Shown one piece after another: positions 47,367-60,122 of a stretch of 64,000 nucleotides of DNA. Location: the NCBI RefSeq assembly GCF_004193775.1, contig NC_041010.1, positions 40,289,562-40,353,561 of the forward strand. The letters run 5' to 3'. The position numbers and the translations under genes were made by a program. A model generated the notes under the pieces. It saw only the letters and a list, made by a program, of their open reading frames with translations, had not been told where the DNA came from and ran no database searches. How positions within the stretch are numbered: position 1 is the first letter of the stretch; the number at the start of each line of letters is the position of its first letter. This DNA is from Glycine soja (taxonomy: Eukaryota > Streptophyta > Magnoliopsida > Fabales > Fabaceae).

Positions 47367-50300
47367 TTATAATGTATGAAAATTCTGATTGAATCTCATA
47401 TATTTGGACAAATTATTAAACATATCTGTCAAAAGGTGTATCTTAGTGGGTTATATAAATTTTGCTCAAGCATGCCCTCACTTCTCTAACACGACATTAT
47501 TGGGAGGAAAACCAAGGGTAGGTGGACTCAATTACAAATAGTAACTTCTGTTTCAAAAATTGAGCAATAGCCTTAAACCATTTCTTACGCCTGTTTAGAA
47601 CTTCGGACGATTGCTTTCCCCACCAACAAAGGAATTCAATTCTAATTTCTTCTAAATATCTAGTATCGGTTAGTACGGAAGTCTAACTTCATGACCCCAT
47701 TGCATAGCTGTAAGATGTGAAGCAAAAAGGGGCACATTGCTTTGCATAATATACCATCCTTCGCTTCTATCTAATACGAGATTTGGGTTTCTTTTTTATT
47801 ATGGGGTTGGCAATGGGAAGATCTTGTTTAATTAATTAAATTAACAAAGAGTTTGATTTGAACTAAATATTACTTAGTGGATGGAAATTCTTTTCGTGAT
47901 TATTTTATCTTCCTCCTGGCTTTTCTTAGTGTAGTATCTAAGAATAATTAACCATCCAATCAAAACATTATGAAACTTTGTTTTAAGGGTCATTCATGTG
48001 CATCCGTGTAAACATAGGAGTGATAAGTACATCTTGTGCTACCTAATTTTTTTTAAGGTGTTCGAAACTCTGTTGTTGCACCATATCAAACAGTAAGCGT
48101 TGATGCATTTTGATCCAATTAGATTTATAATAAGCACATAGTAGTATTTTATTGATATGATGCTATTCTTTTTCGTTTCACACTTGCTCTTTGATCCGAA
48201 AGTTGACTCTAATTTAAAGGAGTTATTTGGGAATTTAGTTAAGACTACGACTGGTTTGCGTGCCATATTAGAAAATCAATTTGTTTTCTCAATAAAATAT
48301 CTCAAAATATTTTTCTGTTTACTATTAAGACCATGCTTAACCTAATGAGACTTTATCAAAGGTGGTCTGCTAAGAGATTAGTCATTAAATATATTGACAA
48401 ATACTTTAAAAAAAAAAAAAACTATTATGATACAGGCATCATCTCGAGTTGACCTAGTGTTTATTAGCACATGAGATGGGAAAGGGTATCAATGTTTTCC
48501 CATATAATTAAAGATCAGTTCCATTTTAATTAATTGTTGTAGCTTCACGTTTGTTTTTGGACGAGTGATTCTGATGACGTGATTAGTACAATGAAATTCT
48601 CTAATCTTGGCTCAAGACAAAGTACAAAATACAATCAAATCTAATGGGCACCTATCCTGCTAGTGATTGCACATTCAATGCAACACCATATCTGATCTTT
48701 AGAAATCTTAGAAAAGTGAAAAAGAAGTCTCACGAATCCACACAATGTTGAACTACTTTGGCCAATTTTATATTATAGAGAGAAGACAAACGAATGGTCT
48801 GCAATCACAGAGTACATAGATAAACTGATAGAACTTTATTTCATCTTAATCACATTAATGTCTTAATTATGTAATTGTTTTCGAATTTTGCCGTTTGCAG
48901 TGATTTTATGCGGCTCATATAAAATTGTTTCCAATATAATAAAAGATACTTTTTCGTCTCTAAAAAAACACACATGGTCTGCATTTTGCAGCTCTAGTGA
49001 ACCCCTAAAAGGTGGTTGAGGTGATTTGATGGCAATGAGAGTCCCTAGCTAGAGGGCCGGGAACCATGTCTCACAAAAAATGTTGTCTGTTAAGAAGGGT
49101 ATGCAAATCTTATTCTTCCCATAGGACAAGTCTTGTACCCCAACGGGCGAATCCGATTTTGGGTCCTCATATCACAATAAGACAACGAAACAAAGTGATA
49201 TGTGATAATTCTGGATTTTGATGGAAATTTCTATTTTTTTCAGTGTCAGATGATAATTGTATGAATCTGAAGATTTTACTCGACAAAATATTATATTATG
49301 TATAAACAAGGTTTGCCATATCTTTATCTATATATCATTTCATTTTGCCTCAAGGTTCTAGTTTTTAGTAATGAATAATGATATAAGGTTTATTATTCTC
49401 TTCATATACTTATATTGAAATTTAGTAGTAATAGTAACATGATAAATGTACCTACTAGCTGTCACCTGGGAGTTTGATTTATTTGTCAAAATAAATGGGG
49501 CAATGTATTAGTTGAAATTAATTAATAGGTAACCACAAAAAATAAAAGTATCAAATAATGCACGCAAGACGATTAATAGATTCTCGTTCCCCAACGGCCT
49601 TCTTTAATTTTTTCAGCTGCTTGCTTCTTTTGCTTGAAAGCAAGTGTTAACAAGAAAAAAAAGTCCCTGTTCAATATTCTCATCTCTGTTTCAATGTGGT
49701 CCAAAATTATATGTATCCGGTTTCCAGCTCTTCAAATAGGGCTCATTCAAAGCTCTTGTCTCGTCTACTACCAGCATAACTAATCAATTTCAGTGGATTA
49801 TATAAGGACCATAGTGAATTTGAGAAAATTGTAGTTTTTAACCCTTCTTGGCTGCCAAGTGTCAAAGTGATAAATGGTAGAAATTTTTTATTGGGGCCCT
49901 CTATTTTTAAAGTGTAAAAAACATAAACTATGTGATATGACAATTGACAAGGAAAAAGAAAGACAGAAAAATAATAGTATAGATTAACTATGTGCATGAA
50001 TATCATTATTGCAATTGGTAACATGTAATTATTACATAATAACCTTGCTTGAATGCCGTGTAATGGTGCAAGACCTTTCTCTGTTTGTTTCTATGGGGTT
50101 TAATTTAATAATGCTATAAAATTGAAGCCTTTTTCTACAAATAAGGCAAGTTGAGCATCCAGAAGGCAATAATTTGTCACATAATAATGCAAGAGTAATT
50201 AATGAATGGGGTGCCTTTTATGCAGGAAGTTGATGGGTACTAATCAGATGGGGACAGAAAGCTATTGGCTTGCGTAATGCGTCGAGACCAATTCAGTTAT

Positions 50301-53300
50301 TCATTTTTATTTGCTTTTCTTAATTTGAACACTTTTCTTAATAGATTCCATCCCCGACAGTCAGAAATTCAGAATAGATTTTTTTTTTATTTCAGAAATA
50401 ATCTTATTTGATACATTATTAGACATCAAATGAGTATTTTTTCACCCAAAATTCAAATCTTAGTTGGCCATTTTATTAAATATTAATCTTTCACTTTAAA
50501 AAAAGATTAATCTTTACGTTTGACTTAATCCCTTTTGGCATAATCAGCATAGATAGATCATATTGCGAGCACCACCAAATAAAGTGATATTATATATCAA
50601 AGAGAGATTGGAGTTGTGCAGTAATTCTCTAAATATGCTTCTATCGATGGTCTTGACATTATATTGACATCCTACTAATTAGTTGTTTTCTGCTCTATTA
50701 TATATATATAATTAGATGTCATTAATTGGAGGTAAATGCATGTTAGCAAAACACTCCTATATAATATAAAGGAATCAGTAGCTTAAAGGAGAAGAACAGT
50801 AACTTTTATTTGCAGCAGTACTCCAGTTTCAGTCAAAACCGTGAAGTATTTTAGAACAGAAAGCTTTCGGGCACAAACTCAGATATACATGTGTTTCCAT
50901 ATATACCAATTTTAATTATGAATTTTGTATTCTTTCAATCATGTTATTTTGTAACACATTAAGATCGTGTTAGAGAGAGAAAGATGTATTTTATATCAAA
51001 CAATTACTGCTATGATTAGGTTTATGATCTATTAATTAAATTTAATGAAAATTGCAGCATTTCTTAACATGATCATATGTTTTGCGACTCGTCGACATAA
51101 GATGATGAAAATCCTTATATCATTCAGCAAAAGTTGTGGTGAATATATTTTCTCATGTATTTAAAGAAATTAACACGAGAAAAAAGAGAGAGAAAGAAAA
51201 TAGAAAAAATATATATTTTTTTCTATTTTCGTTTTTATGCTAATTCTAAATTTTTATCTTTATTTTTTTTCTTGATCCAAAACACGACAACAGTGTTGCT
51301 ATCTGTGTTAGGATATCATTGTATTTTGTCAGAATGTATTTGGAACAGAGAAAGCCCAATCTCAAATCGTAGGTCATAATTCATAACGCAGAAAATCCTT
51401 GTGATTGTGTGTGGGGGCTTGGGACAGGGATAAATCATAAAATCCGTGTCATTGAGAATGGCCAAAAAAGAATGAATTCTTCTTAATGGAACACATATTT
51501 TAATATAAAATGTTTAATTAAAATTAATTCAAAATATATTTAAATTATATTAAATCGTTTAAAATTATTTTTAGTTAATCACTTCTGTTTATTTTAAAAT
51601 AAAAATAAAAGAAAAAAGGTGGGCAAGGAAAGTCGTCTAAAATTAATGGCCCTGCACATTGAAACATCGTGAATCAGAAAATTCTTTTATAAAGGTACAT
51701 AAGAAAAAGGAGAAGTTGTACTTACAAAATAAATCTCACAACATGAAAGAGAAAAAATATTTGAAGAAATGTAATAAATGAAATAATAGAAAAAGATAAA
51801 CATATAAAATAATGTTGTATGAATTATTATACATGCATGTATCTAAAAAAAGAGTTATAAAAACTAACAAATTAAGATTAGTCTTTTTACATAAGAAAAA
51901 ATGAATATTTTTTATTTTTATTCTTAAAAGCTATTTTTATTTTTTTATTTTAAAAAAAACTAAATAAAAATTATCTTTCTTTGTATCTTTTTCTTCTTTT
52001 TTCTGTTCTCTAAAAGACGGAATATTTTCTGTTAAAAAGAAAGAAAATGAAATAAAATAATTAAATGAGAATTCAAGAGATAGTATAAAGAAAAATATTT
52101 ACATCATTGTAATAATATATATACTTCCTTTTTTTTATTTAATTATAATATAAATTATCGACATTTTTTACATCAACCACAAGTGAGAAATCCAAGACAA
52201 AAACACCACTATCTCGCGCTCGTAACTTTTCTTTTTATTGTACAATTATGATAATAAAAATTAAACTTAAGTCTTTGTGTATCTAGGTCAATCTTACCAC
52301 TGGATTGACCCTAATTGGTTAAAGTGATCCAATTGCGTTGATCAAAGTCCCATAATCTTACGACATATTATTTTTATATTTTTTATCTTACGATTTATGT
52401 GTATAGGATAAGAGCAAAACAAAAAAAATTAGCAAAAAGATTTATGATGATATCAATAAGAAAAATCATTACATTAAAAAATATTTTTTTGTTCTTTTTG
52501 CTATATATAGAGAGATAGAAAAATTGTTTGACTTTTATTTTTATTATTACATACAACGGTATGTAAACAGCAACCCCCGAAAAGGGGAATATTTCTGTAA
52601 GCAATAAATTTTATTTAACATGTAGAGAGAAAAGGGAAAAAAAGTATAGACATAAATCAGATAGATAATATAGTATAATGAGAAAAGAAAAATAATAAAT
52701 ATTGATGAAAAGTATAATATATAGAGGTCACAAAAAAGAAAAATAACTACTGATTGAGTTTCTTTTTCCCTTATTCCGTAATTTTTCAAGAAACAGTAAT
52801 TACTAATTGGCGACAAACTTTTACCGTCTCTGACGTCTGCCTTACCTAAAATCAACCACTTGCAAGGAATCCATAAGCCTAAAAAGAGGTGCAACACCTT
52901 TATTTTAACAATAATAGTAGTAACTTTTTTATCATGAATGAGGATAACAACATGAAAACAACTCCTGTCACTTACTTGCTGGGCAGAGTCAAAGTGCATT
53001 TTCAATGTGGAAAGACCACGACAGAACATGCATGCAAATGTAAGTAAAATGATGATGACATCATTAACTTACCAACAACATTGGAAACCAAGTCCAGAGT
53101 TAATTGCCTCATTCTTTCATTTTATTCTGAATTTTTTAGGTTTAAGTGATGAACTTATTTCAAATAACTATTTCTTTCAAAATTAAGCTAAAATAAATGT
53201 TTTGGAAAGTTGAAATTTCACAATTTCAGCTATTTTTGTAAAGCATAAGCTATTTTTTGTTTTACGTTATCCTACCCAGTTCTGTGATCCTCTAATCTCC

Positions 53301-55454
53301 ATGCATGCTTTCCGGAAGTAATGCATTAGTTATTTTTATCCACAGAAAGAAAAAAACTAATACATTACTTTCCACTCTTAATTTTTTCTTCAGAATAATT
53401 ACACTGATTTGTTCAAAATATGTATATATTGTTTAAGGGAATTTTTTTTAAGAGATGCATAAAACTTTTTTCATTTTTTTTATCATACGCATAAAATATT
53501 TATTGACGTTATTGATAATTAATATTTATAAAAAAAATTAATTAATCTTTAATGAAGTTTCTCTTACTAATTTTTGTCAATGTAAAAATTTTACTAAAGT
53601 TATGAGCAATTCGTGACCAATTTATCTTTGAACTTTTAAATTATTTAATATTTAATTCTGTGAAAAATAATTATTAGAGATAAGGGTATAATTGGTTAAA
53701 AAATAACGTTCAATTAAATTTTAAAAATAAAAGATAAATAGAAATAATTTTTTGTTAAAAATGTATATATGACACTTAAAAATAAACGAAAGGAGTATTA
53801 TAGTGGGTAAGTTAAGCCCTTGATAATATATAGCATATTACTATTATTTTCTTTTTCCTACAATTGCTAGCCAGACAAGAGTAGAAGACTCTGTCCTACC
53901 CTTACCTTCATTCAAACCAACAAGGAAACACAAACTCTTTCATTTTCTTTCACTATTTTTTTGACACATCTTTTCTCCTCTATTAAAATCTCTTTTCTTC
54001 TATCTTCTCATTTGAACCAAACACAGTGTAAGTGTTTTAATTATTATTTTTTAATTAAAATTGAACTTCCATTTTGATAATTAACACCAATCTCTAATAT
54101 CAACTTTCATCATGTGAATTGTTGAAGCAAAATTCTAATATCAATTGAAAACAGTAGAAAAATATTTAACATACCACGCGTACATTTTCTAAGAACTATT
54201 CATGCACAAAAGTAACCAAAAGCCAATGAATTATTTTTACTTTATGTTTTCAATCATTTGAGCATATTGAATTGTCAACAAGTTGCTACATATACTGGGA
54301 TTGACCGAGATTAAAAAGAAGGGGAGGACCACTCTCTCTTTTATCATTACTTGGTGAAGGAAACTTCGAGGAGGAAGATAGCTGCCAAAATATTTTTAAC
54401 CAGTCTTGAGTGTTGCATTCGAGTGGCTAGGTAAAAGAGTTAAAAGTCAGCGCAATCTTGCTAATAATGCTTAATGCAAGACAGAGAGAATACATGTATG
54501 AATTGAAAAGCTCATCCAAAATAGCTCCTGATTGGAAGCATGATTATAATTAAGGACTTAAAAAGAGGATTAAATTTTCTCTCCGTGTGAAATTAAATTA
54601 GAATGTAAAATGAACTAAAATACAGTATGTACTTTAAACCAGCAAAACAATAATTAACAACCTTACTAATTCGTTCTCAAGATCTTAAAATAATAGTTAA
54701 AGAATTAAAAATAAAGTATTGTTAAAAAATTGACTTTTAATTAATATTTTTCAGTTTGTTGTAAAAATGATGAGTTAATTAATACTTATGTATTTAATTT
54801 TAAATATAATTAAGTTGGGGCGGGGTGAGAGTGAAAGTGTGAAACAGATACAAAAAGAATTTTACCAATCCTACTGGGGACAGTTATGATGAGAACCTAG
54901 TAGATATTTCATATTTCCCATGAAAAACGATGAACAAACAGAAACAGTGGTTTATCTCATGGTTTACAACAAAGCAGTATATGATTACATTTCCATATCA
55001 ATTTTGACAACAGAGTTAGGTGTTGCACCGTGTTTTGTCCTTTTACGAAAAGTGGGCCAAAGAGTAAAGTGGGTCTTATTCAGTTATTCTGCTGCATTGA
55101 TGAGATTTAAAGTCAAGAAGAGTCTAAAAAAGGGTTGGCTTTAAATGACAGTTTATATTTACTTTCTGTAACTTTTCAGGATATGTTTTTTGACGTTTTA
55201 TTTCAGAGTATAGGGAAGATGACAAGTTAGAATAATGCCTTCGTACCCGTACGTCATGCTCCACTCTCACACCTTCCCGGCAACATACATGATAGAGTTT
55301 TGATCTTCATCGAGAATCTAATTGATATAATAAACATAATTTTGTATAATGGTATAATTATTTAGCACTAACTCAAGATATAAGAAATAGCTTACGGTTG
55401 GTTCAGGTGATAGGGTGATCCTCCGCCATCTCTCAAGAATTCGCGCCACAAGAG

Positions 55455-55455
<1 letters not shown>
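47367..55455. other. Long intergenic region, no gene supported
   Basis: Eight kilobases of AT-rich DNA. The longest frame (minus, 53029-52547, 160 codons) ends in a low-complexity Ile/Phe/Tyr tail and matches no family I recognise. A leader-like pyrimidine-rich stretch at 53870-54030 could belong to an untranslated or non-coding transcript, but nothing recognisable follows it. Confidence 0.45.

Positions 55456-55503
<48 letters not shown>
55456..55503. repeat. (TA)n microsatellite
   Basis: About 23 TA dinucleotides without interruption. Confidence 0.95.
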
Positions 55504-55506
<3 letters not shown>

Positions 55507-56585
55507 AGGGAACTTCAAAATCCTAGTTAACAAGAATGTGAGAAAATATAAGAACAAGGTGCACCTCGAATTATTTAGCAGCTTTACAGTATAAGCGAGA
55601 AAACCTACTCTTTAATATCATTCTCTTGAATATATTTTTTTTAACACGCCTTCTACTGTTAAATAAATAAAAGGAAAAAATTAATTTTTGTTATTATATT
55701 TTCGATCAAATGTAGTCAGTTAAGGTCCGTATATCTTTATAGCAATAAATTTGATTCACCAACTTTGGAAATATGTGAATTTAGTTCCTCATCTCTTAGA
55801 ATCCATCATGTTTTTTAGGTTAAGAGAGGAACTAAATTTAGAGGATAAATGATTTTTGCTCAACAGGGAGCTAGGTCTGTTTTACTGAGAAGTGAAAACA
55901 CATTTTCTGTGAGGCAAATCAAGTAGAGGATAAATTGTCAAAGTTTGGCCTTAATCTATAGGAGCCTGATAGAATTTTTTACTTTGTTCCTGATTTTATA
56001 GCCTTGGATCTCAAGGCTGATGTACATTCGGTAACTTTCCCTCGTGGTTATAATGCGTAGTCAGTATTTTTTAGTATTTCACCCAAATAAAAATCTATAT
56101 GCATGTTTTTTAAAGTCTGAAAACTAAATCCATTAATATTAAAGTACAAGAACCATGATCATATTTGACCTTACATACAGGGACTAGAAACACATTTGTC
56201 CTAATTGATTTATTTTTTTAAAAAATACAATTTTGTGTAAGTTTCACATTTGTCCTAATTGATTTATTTGATGTGATTTTTACCATGTTTATCTTGTTTG
56301 ATTTGAACATTAGTTAGGATCCAAAAATTTTACGTACATAAATCCAATGAAACAAAATTCGCATTTTAAATCAATAAAAAAAAAGTGTAAAATTATGTCA
56401 AAAAAAAAGATCATTGTTTAAGGAGGGTAACATTAACCCAAATTTGAGAGATAAGTGAGCAAAAGAAATCTTTTAAAAATAAAGGATCAATTTTTTTTTA
56501 GTAAAAACATAAGGAACCAAAAATACTTTTATCCTATTATAATTCTTATAGTTGATTGAATGTAACAATAAGCTTCAAGAATAAT
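55504..56585. other. Intergenic DNA with interspersed-repeat character
   Basis: No gene. The phrase cacatttgtcctaattgatt is present twice, at about 56190 and 56245. Text such as aggaactaaatttagaggat resembles widely dispersed plant repeat DNA. Confidence 0.45.
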
Positions 56586-56816
56586 TAAATCAAAATGAAC
56601 CAAAAACGGTTGACACAAGTGATAGTAGTGTGTATCCCTTAAACAAGTGGTCCAACGTTCGAATCCTGATTGAGTATTGGGTATGAAATAAATTGTGTTG
56701 GAAGAGAAATATTTACCTTGTATGCACTTAAAGTCTCCGATAAAGATTAGTCACCTCTTTCAACTGGGATTACTTCGTACCAATACTATAGTTAGCAAAA
56801 AAAAACTAAATCAAAA
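56586..56816 (+). mobile_element. SINE with 10-bp target-site duplications
   Basis: A 211-bp unit (56596-56806) is flanked by the identical decamer taaatcaaaa at 56586-56595 and 56807-56816. An A-box-like tgacacaagtgatag lies at 56611-56625. A good Pol III B box, GTTCGAATCC, lies at 56657-56666, about 35 bp further on. The unit ends in a short A run (gcaaaaaaaaac). This is the structure of a tRNA-derived short interspersed element, which would depend on a LINE reverse transcriptase for movement. Confidence 0.75.
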
Positions 56817-58681
56817 CATGGATGTCATGTGTTACTATTTTCAAAGCTTGCCTGGTTCAATTCAAAATTCATCTTAACAACATCTTTTTACAAAAAAAAA
56901 GGTATGAAGTGTTGTACATGAATGTTTTTATTATCTTCAATGACAAGAGAATTATGGATTATGTGTGGTGGGAGAAAGAATTAAAAATCTCATAAATGAC
57001 ATGAAAAATGAATAAGTTTAGAAAAATCTCAAGGATTTGGGTGAAGTTGTTGGGTGGGTATTGTATTTATATACATCTTACATGAAAGTTACATGAAATC
57101 CATTAAGATTTATCCTAAAAATAATCCATCAAAATTTATATATTTTTAATATTAAGAAAGTTTTTATAATTTTGAAAAAATCTTCATTGAATATTGTAGA
57201 AACAAATAACATGAGAAGGGGGGGTTAAAATTGTGTTTTTAGAAATTTAAAAAAATTTCTAAGATTGATAGCATGTTTATCGTCTAATATAAATAGACCT
57301 AAAATACTTAGAAATTAGATTATGTCACACAATGATAAAAATAGTTTTCTTACGATATAGAATTTAAAAACAAGTGCAAACTTTTTTGTCTGGTAAAGCA
57401 AAAGAAAGAAACACACAAAATTATATTAGTTCGTTTCAAACCCAAGTTTTCGTTCAATTCTTCACAATCACCAAGGTTCCACTTGTAACATCCCAATATT
57501 TGTGATCTAGATTAAAAAGGATTGTTATTTATAAATAAATAGAGTTTTAGAAAAATGATGAGATTTTATAAATAAATAAATAAGGAGATATAATTATTAA
57601 TTAAAATAATGATTTGAGAGAAAATAAAAAGGGCATTTCATCTATTTGTTTGATAGAAAATAAAATAGAGTTTGTTTTTATAAAATAAATAAATAAATAA
57701 ATATAGAGCAAATAATAGGCTGAGTACCCTAGTTAAAAATAGTTATGTTAAGTCATGTGCCTTTTTTTTGGCCTCATTTCCGTTTTTCCCTTCTCCTCTC
57801 AAAACCCTTTCTTTTTCCCGTAGTCTATCAAACCTATCTCAGAAAAAAGACGATTTCGGACTCGTTCACCGTTGGATCGTCGTGAAATTTGAGTAACACG
57901 TTCGCAACACAATTTCAAACATTCTCACCGTTGGGAATTTCAAAATCATATCTGAGCTGAGAGGAAAACCCTTCGCATTGTAGCATTTTAATTTCCCGCA
58001 GAAACCCAAAACTGTCTCGGTAAAACTACGATCCCGCTTTCTTTAACCGTTGGATTTTGATGAAATTTGGATATGTTGTTAGAAATTAAACTGCTCACAC
58101 TTTCACCGTTGGGATTTTTGAGATAACATTCATAGAGGGAGAAAAATGAATCGCATGAAGACAGTACAAGTGGAGGTTTCAATCTCTTCTCCGTTTCTCT
58201 GACGTTTGGGAATTCTATCGGAGCAGTCGGAGGAATAACTGAAGGAATCTCAGGGAACCGCTAGAGATGTTACTATCGTTAGCTGAAGACACGTGAGGGA
58301 TGAGTTATTCACAATTGGGGGTTAGTGAGAACATGTGTAGGGATCCTTAGAGAACTAAATTTGGGTTTATTTTGGGATGTTTATTGAATTATAATTTTTC
58401 TTTATGATTATGAATACAATATTATTGTGTTCTGTGTACCAATTGATGTCCTGATGAGAATTGATTGATAAATTTGAGTGTCCTTGACATCTTTGTGTTT
58501 AACCCATGATTTTGATACAATTGTGAGAAACTATTTCAGAGGTTTTACATCCCATGTTGTGATAAAATCTTTTGTATAAATTGTTATGTTGAGGTTATGA
58601 AATGATGATTCAAACTGTGAGTATGTGATAAATTGAACATGTGACGGATGATGAAATACATGTGTATTGAGATGAGATGTA

Positions 58682-59215
58682 TGTATTGAGTTGTGAACTA
58701 TGAACTGTTCAATCACACAATTGTAAGACCCTTTAAGTGCGACGAGTATTGTGATGGGATCCACTGTGGGAACCCGACGAATTAAAATGATTTTGAAAAC
58801 AATTGAGTAAATGTGTGTATTGCATAGTTCATAGGTAAAGTGTATATGATTCGTGAGGTGTGATAACATGTTAAATTGAGATTATACCATTGTGATTGAG
58901 ATTAAGTGTATGTCATAAATTGAGTATGTATATGATTGAGATATATATGTGCATTGAGGTGTTGTGTGCATTGAGTTGTGAACTATGAATTGTACAATCA
59001 CACGATCATAAGTCCCTTCAAGGGCGACAAGTTAATGCTAAGTCCCTTTTAGGGCGACGAGTTGATGCTAAGTCCATTTTTGGGTGACGAGTTAATGTTA
59101 AGTCCCTTTAAGGGCGACGAGTTAATGATAAAACCTTTAAAGGACGACGAGTTAAAATTATTTTGAGAACAATTGAGGAGTCGTGTGTTTTGTACAGTTC
59201 ACAGGTAGAGTCTGT
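58682..59215. repeat. Diverged internal duplication within the solo LTR
   Basis: Two blocks, about 58682-58850 and 58966-59215, share in order: attgagttgtgaactatgaa, caatcacac, gcgacgag, an aattaaaat-type phrase, gaaaacaattgag (or gagaacaattgag) and agttcataggtaaagt (or agttcacaggtagagt). The second copy is longer because it contains the 30-bp array. Confidence 0.75.
59010..59159. repeat. 30-bp tandem array, five copies, inside the solo LTR
   Basis: Five consecutive 30-bp units start at 59010, 59040, 59070, 59100 and 59130. The consensus begins aagtccctttaagggcgacg and ends with agttaatg plus two bases. The phase is exact, and the fifth unit is the most diverged. One related unit occurs in the first duplication block near 58725. 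Confidence 0.95.
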
Positions 59216-60122
59216 GTGCTAAAATATTTTATGGGTTGGACCTGAATCAGGAGGGAGAGGCCCTGACGGACTCTTCGGAGTGTAGGCCTTGAGGGTCACA
59301 CGGTTTGAGTGCTCCTTTAAGCCTTTGTTGATCCCATATGGTTGGAGCATTCTCGCAAAACACTGTGACCCTGACTGGTCTCCCTATGATATTACCTAGT
59401 GAGAGTGACTTGACTTGCTAGTGTGTGGTTTGTCTTGTCGTGTACTCCTAAGCGCCCGACGAGATTTTTTACTAACATGGTACCACATTGCATATAGGCT
59501 TGAGTCTTAGCATAACTGTCGCATACGCTTGCTAATTGTTTATTATGAAATTGATGAGTTATTATGTCTTGATCGGAGTGTGTGATTCCTGTGTATAATG
59601 ATTGATGATTGAAAGGTGTGATTGATGAATGAAGAGTGTGATTGATGAATGACAAAGTGATGAAATAATGTGAGATATGCTAAGTAAATTGTATTTGGCT
59701 ACTATATGTTGTGTTGTTTCTCTCTAGTAGTTAGCAATGTGATAACTCACTCCCGGTTTGCTGTTTGTGTTTGGATCCTGTGATGATCTTGAACTTTGTG
59801 TTCGGGGGAACAAATGAATAGGTGGATGACTATGAAAAACCTCATGCTAGAGGACACGGGAACACCACGCTCTGATAGGATGTGACATTAGGATATAAGT
59901 TCTATATTAATTGTATGAAACTTAGATGGCCTTCTTTGAGCCGAGATGACTTTATTATTTATTTGGACAAGTTTGAATATGATGTAGAAGAAAGTGAATG
60001 TGAGCCTTTTACCCATTTGAAAGACTTGTATTTAAAAATGTTTTAAAAATACTTTTAATTAATATTTAATTTTTTATTCCTTTATTAATATATGTGCGAG
60101 GGGTAGAGGGTGTCACACCACT

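Larger units (their letters stand above)
57484..60117 (+). mobile_element. Solo LTR, probably Ty3/gypsy, 2634 bp, with 5-bp target-site duplication
   Basis: The block opens TGTAACATCCCAATATTTG and closes GGGTGTCACA, giving matching TG..CA ends with an imperfect terminal inverted repeat (TGTAACATCC / TGTGACACCC). It is bounded by a perfect direct repeat CCACT at 57479-57483 and 60118-60122. No coding sequence, primer site or second LTR is present, so it is a solo LTR left by unequal recombination. The TGTAACA..TGTCACA ends and the length fit plant gypsy-type LTRs. The strand is assigned by convention only. It contains a 30-bp tandem array and a larger internal duplication, listed separately. 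Confidence 0.85.

Noticed and set aside
52547..53029. Minus-strand frame of 160 codons.
   Set aside because: The second half is low-complexity Ile/Tyr/Phe text from AT-rich DNA and the first half resembles no known family.
54920..55144. Plus-strand frame of 74 codons with mixed composition.
   Set aside because: No recognisable motif, no neighbouring exon and no clear promoter.
55389..55455. Text resembling a SINE head (ttggttcaggtgatagggtg) just before the (TA)n run.
   Set aside because: No B box and no boundaries are visible.
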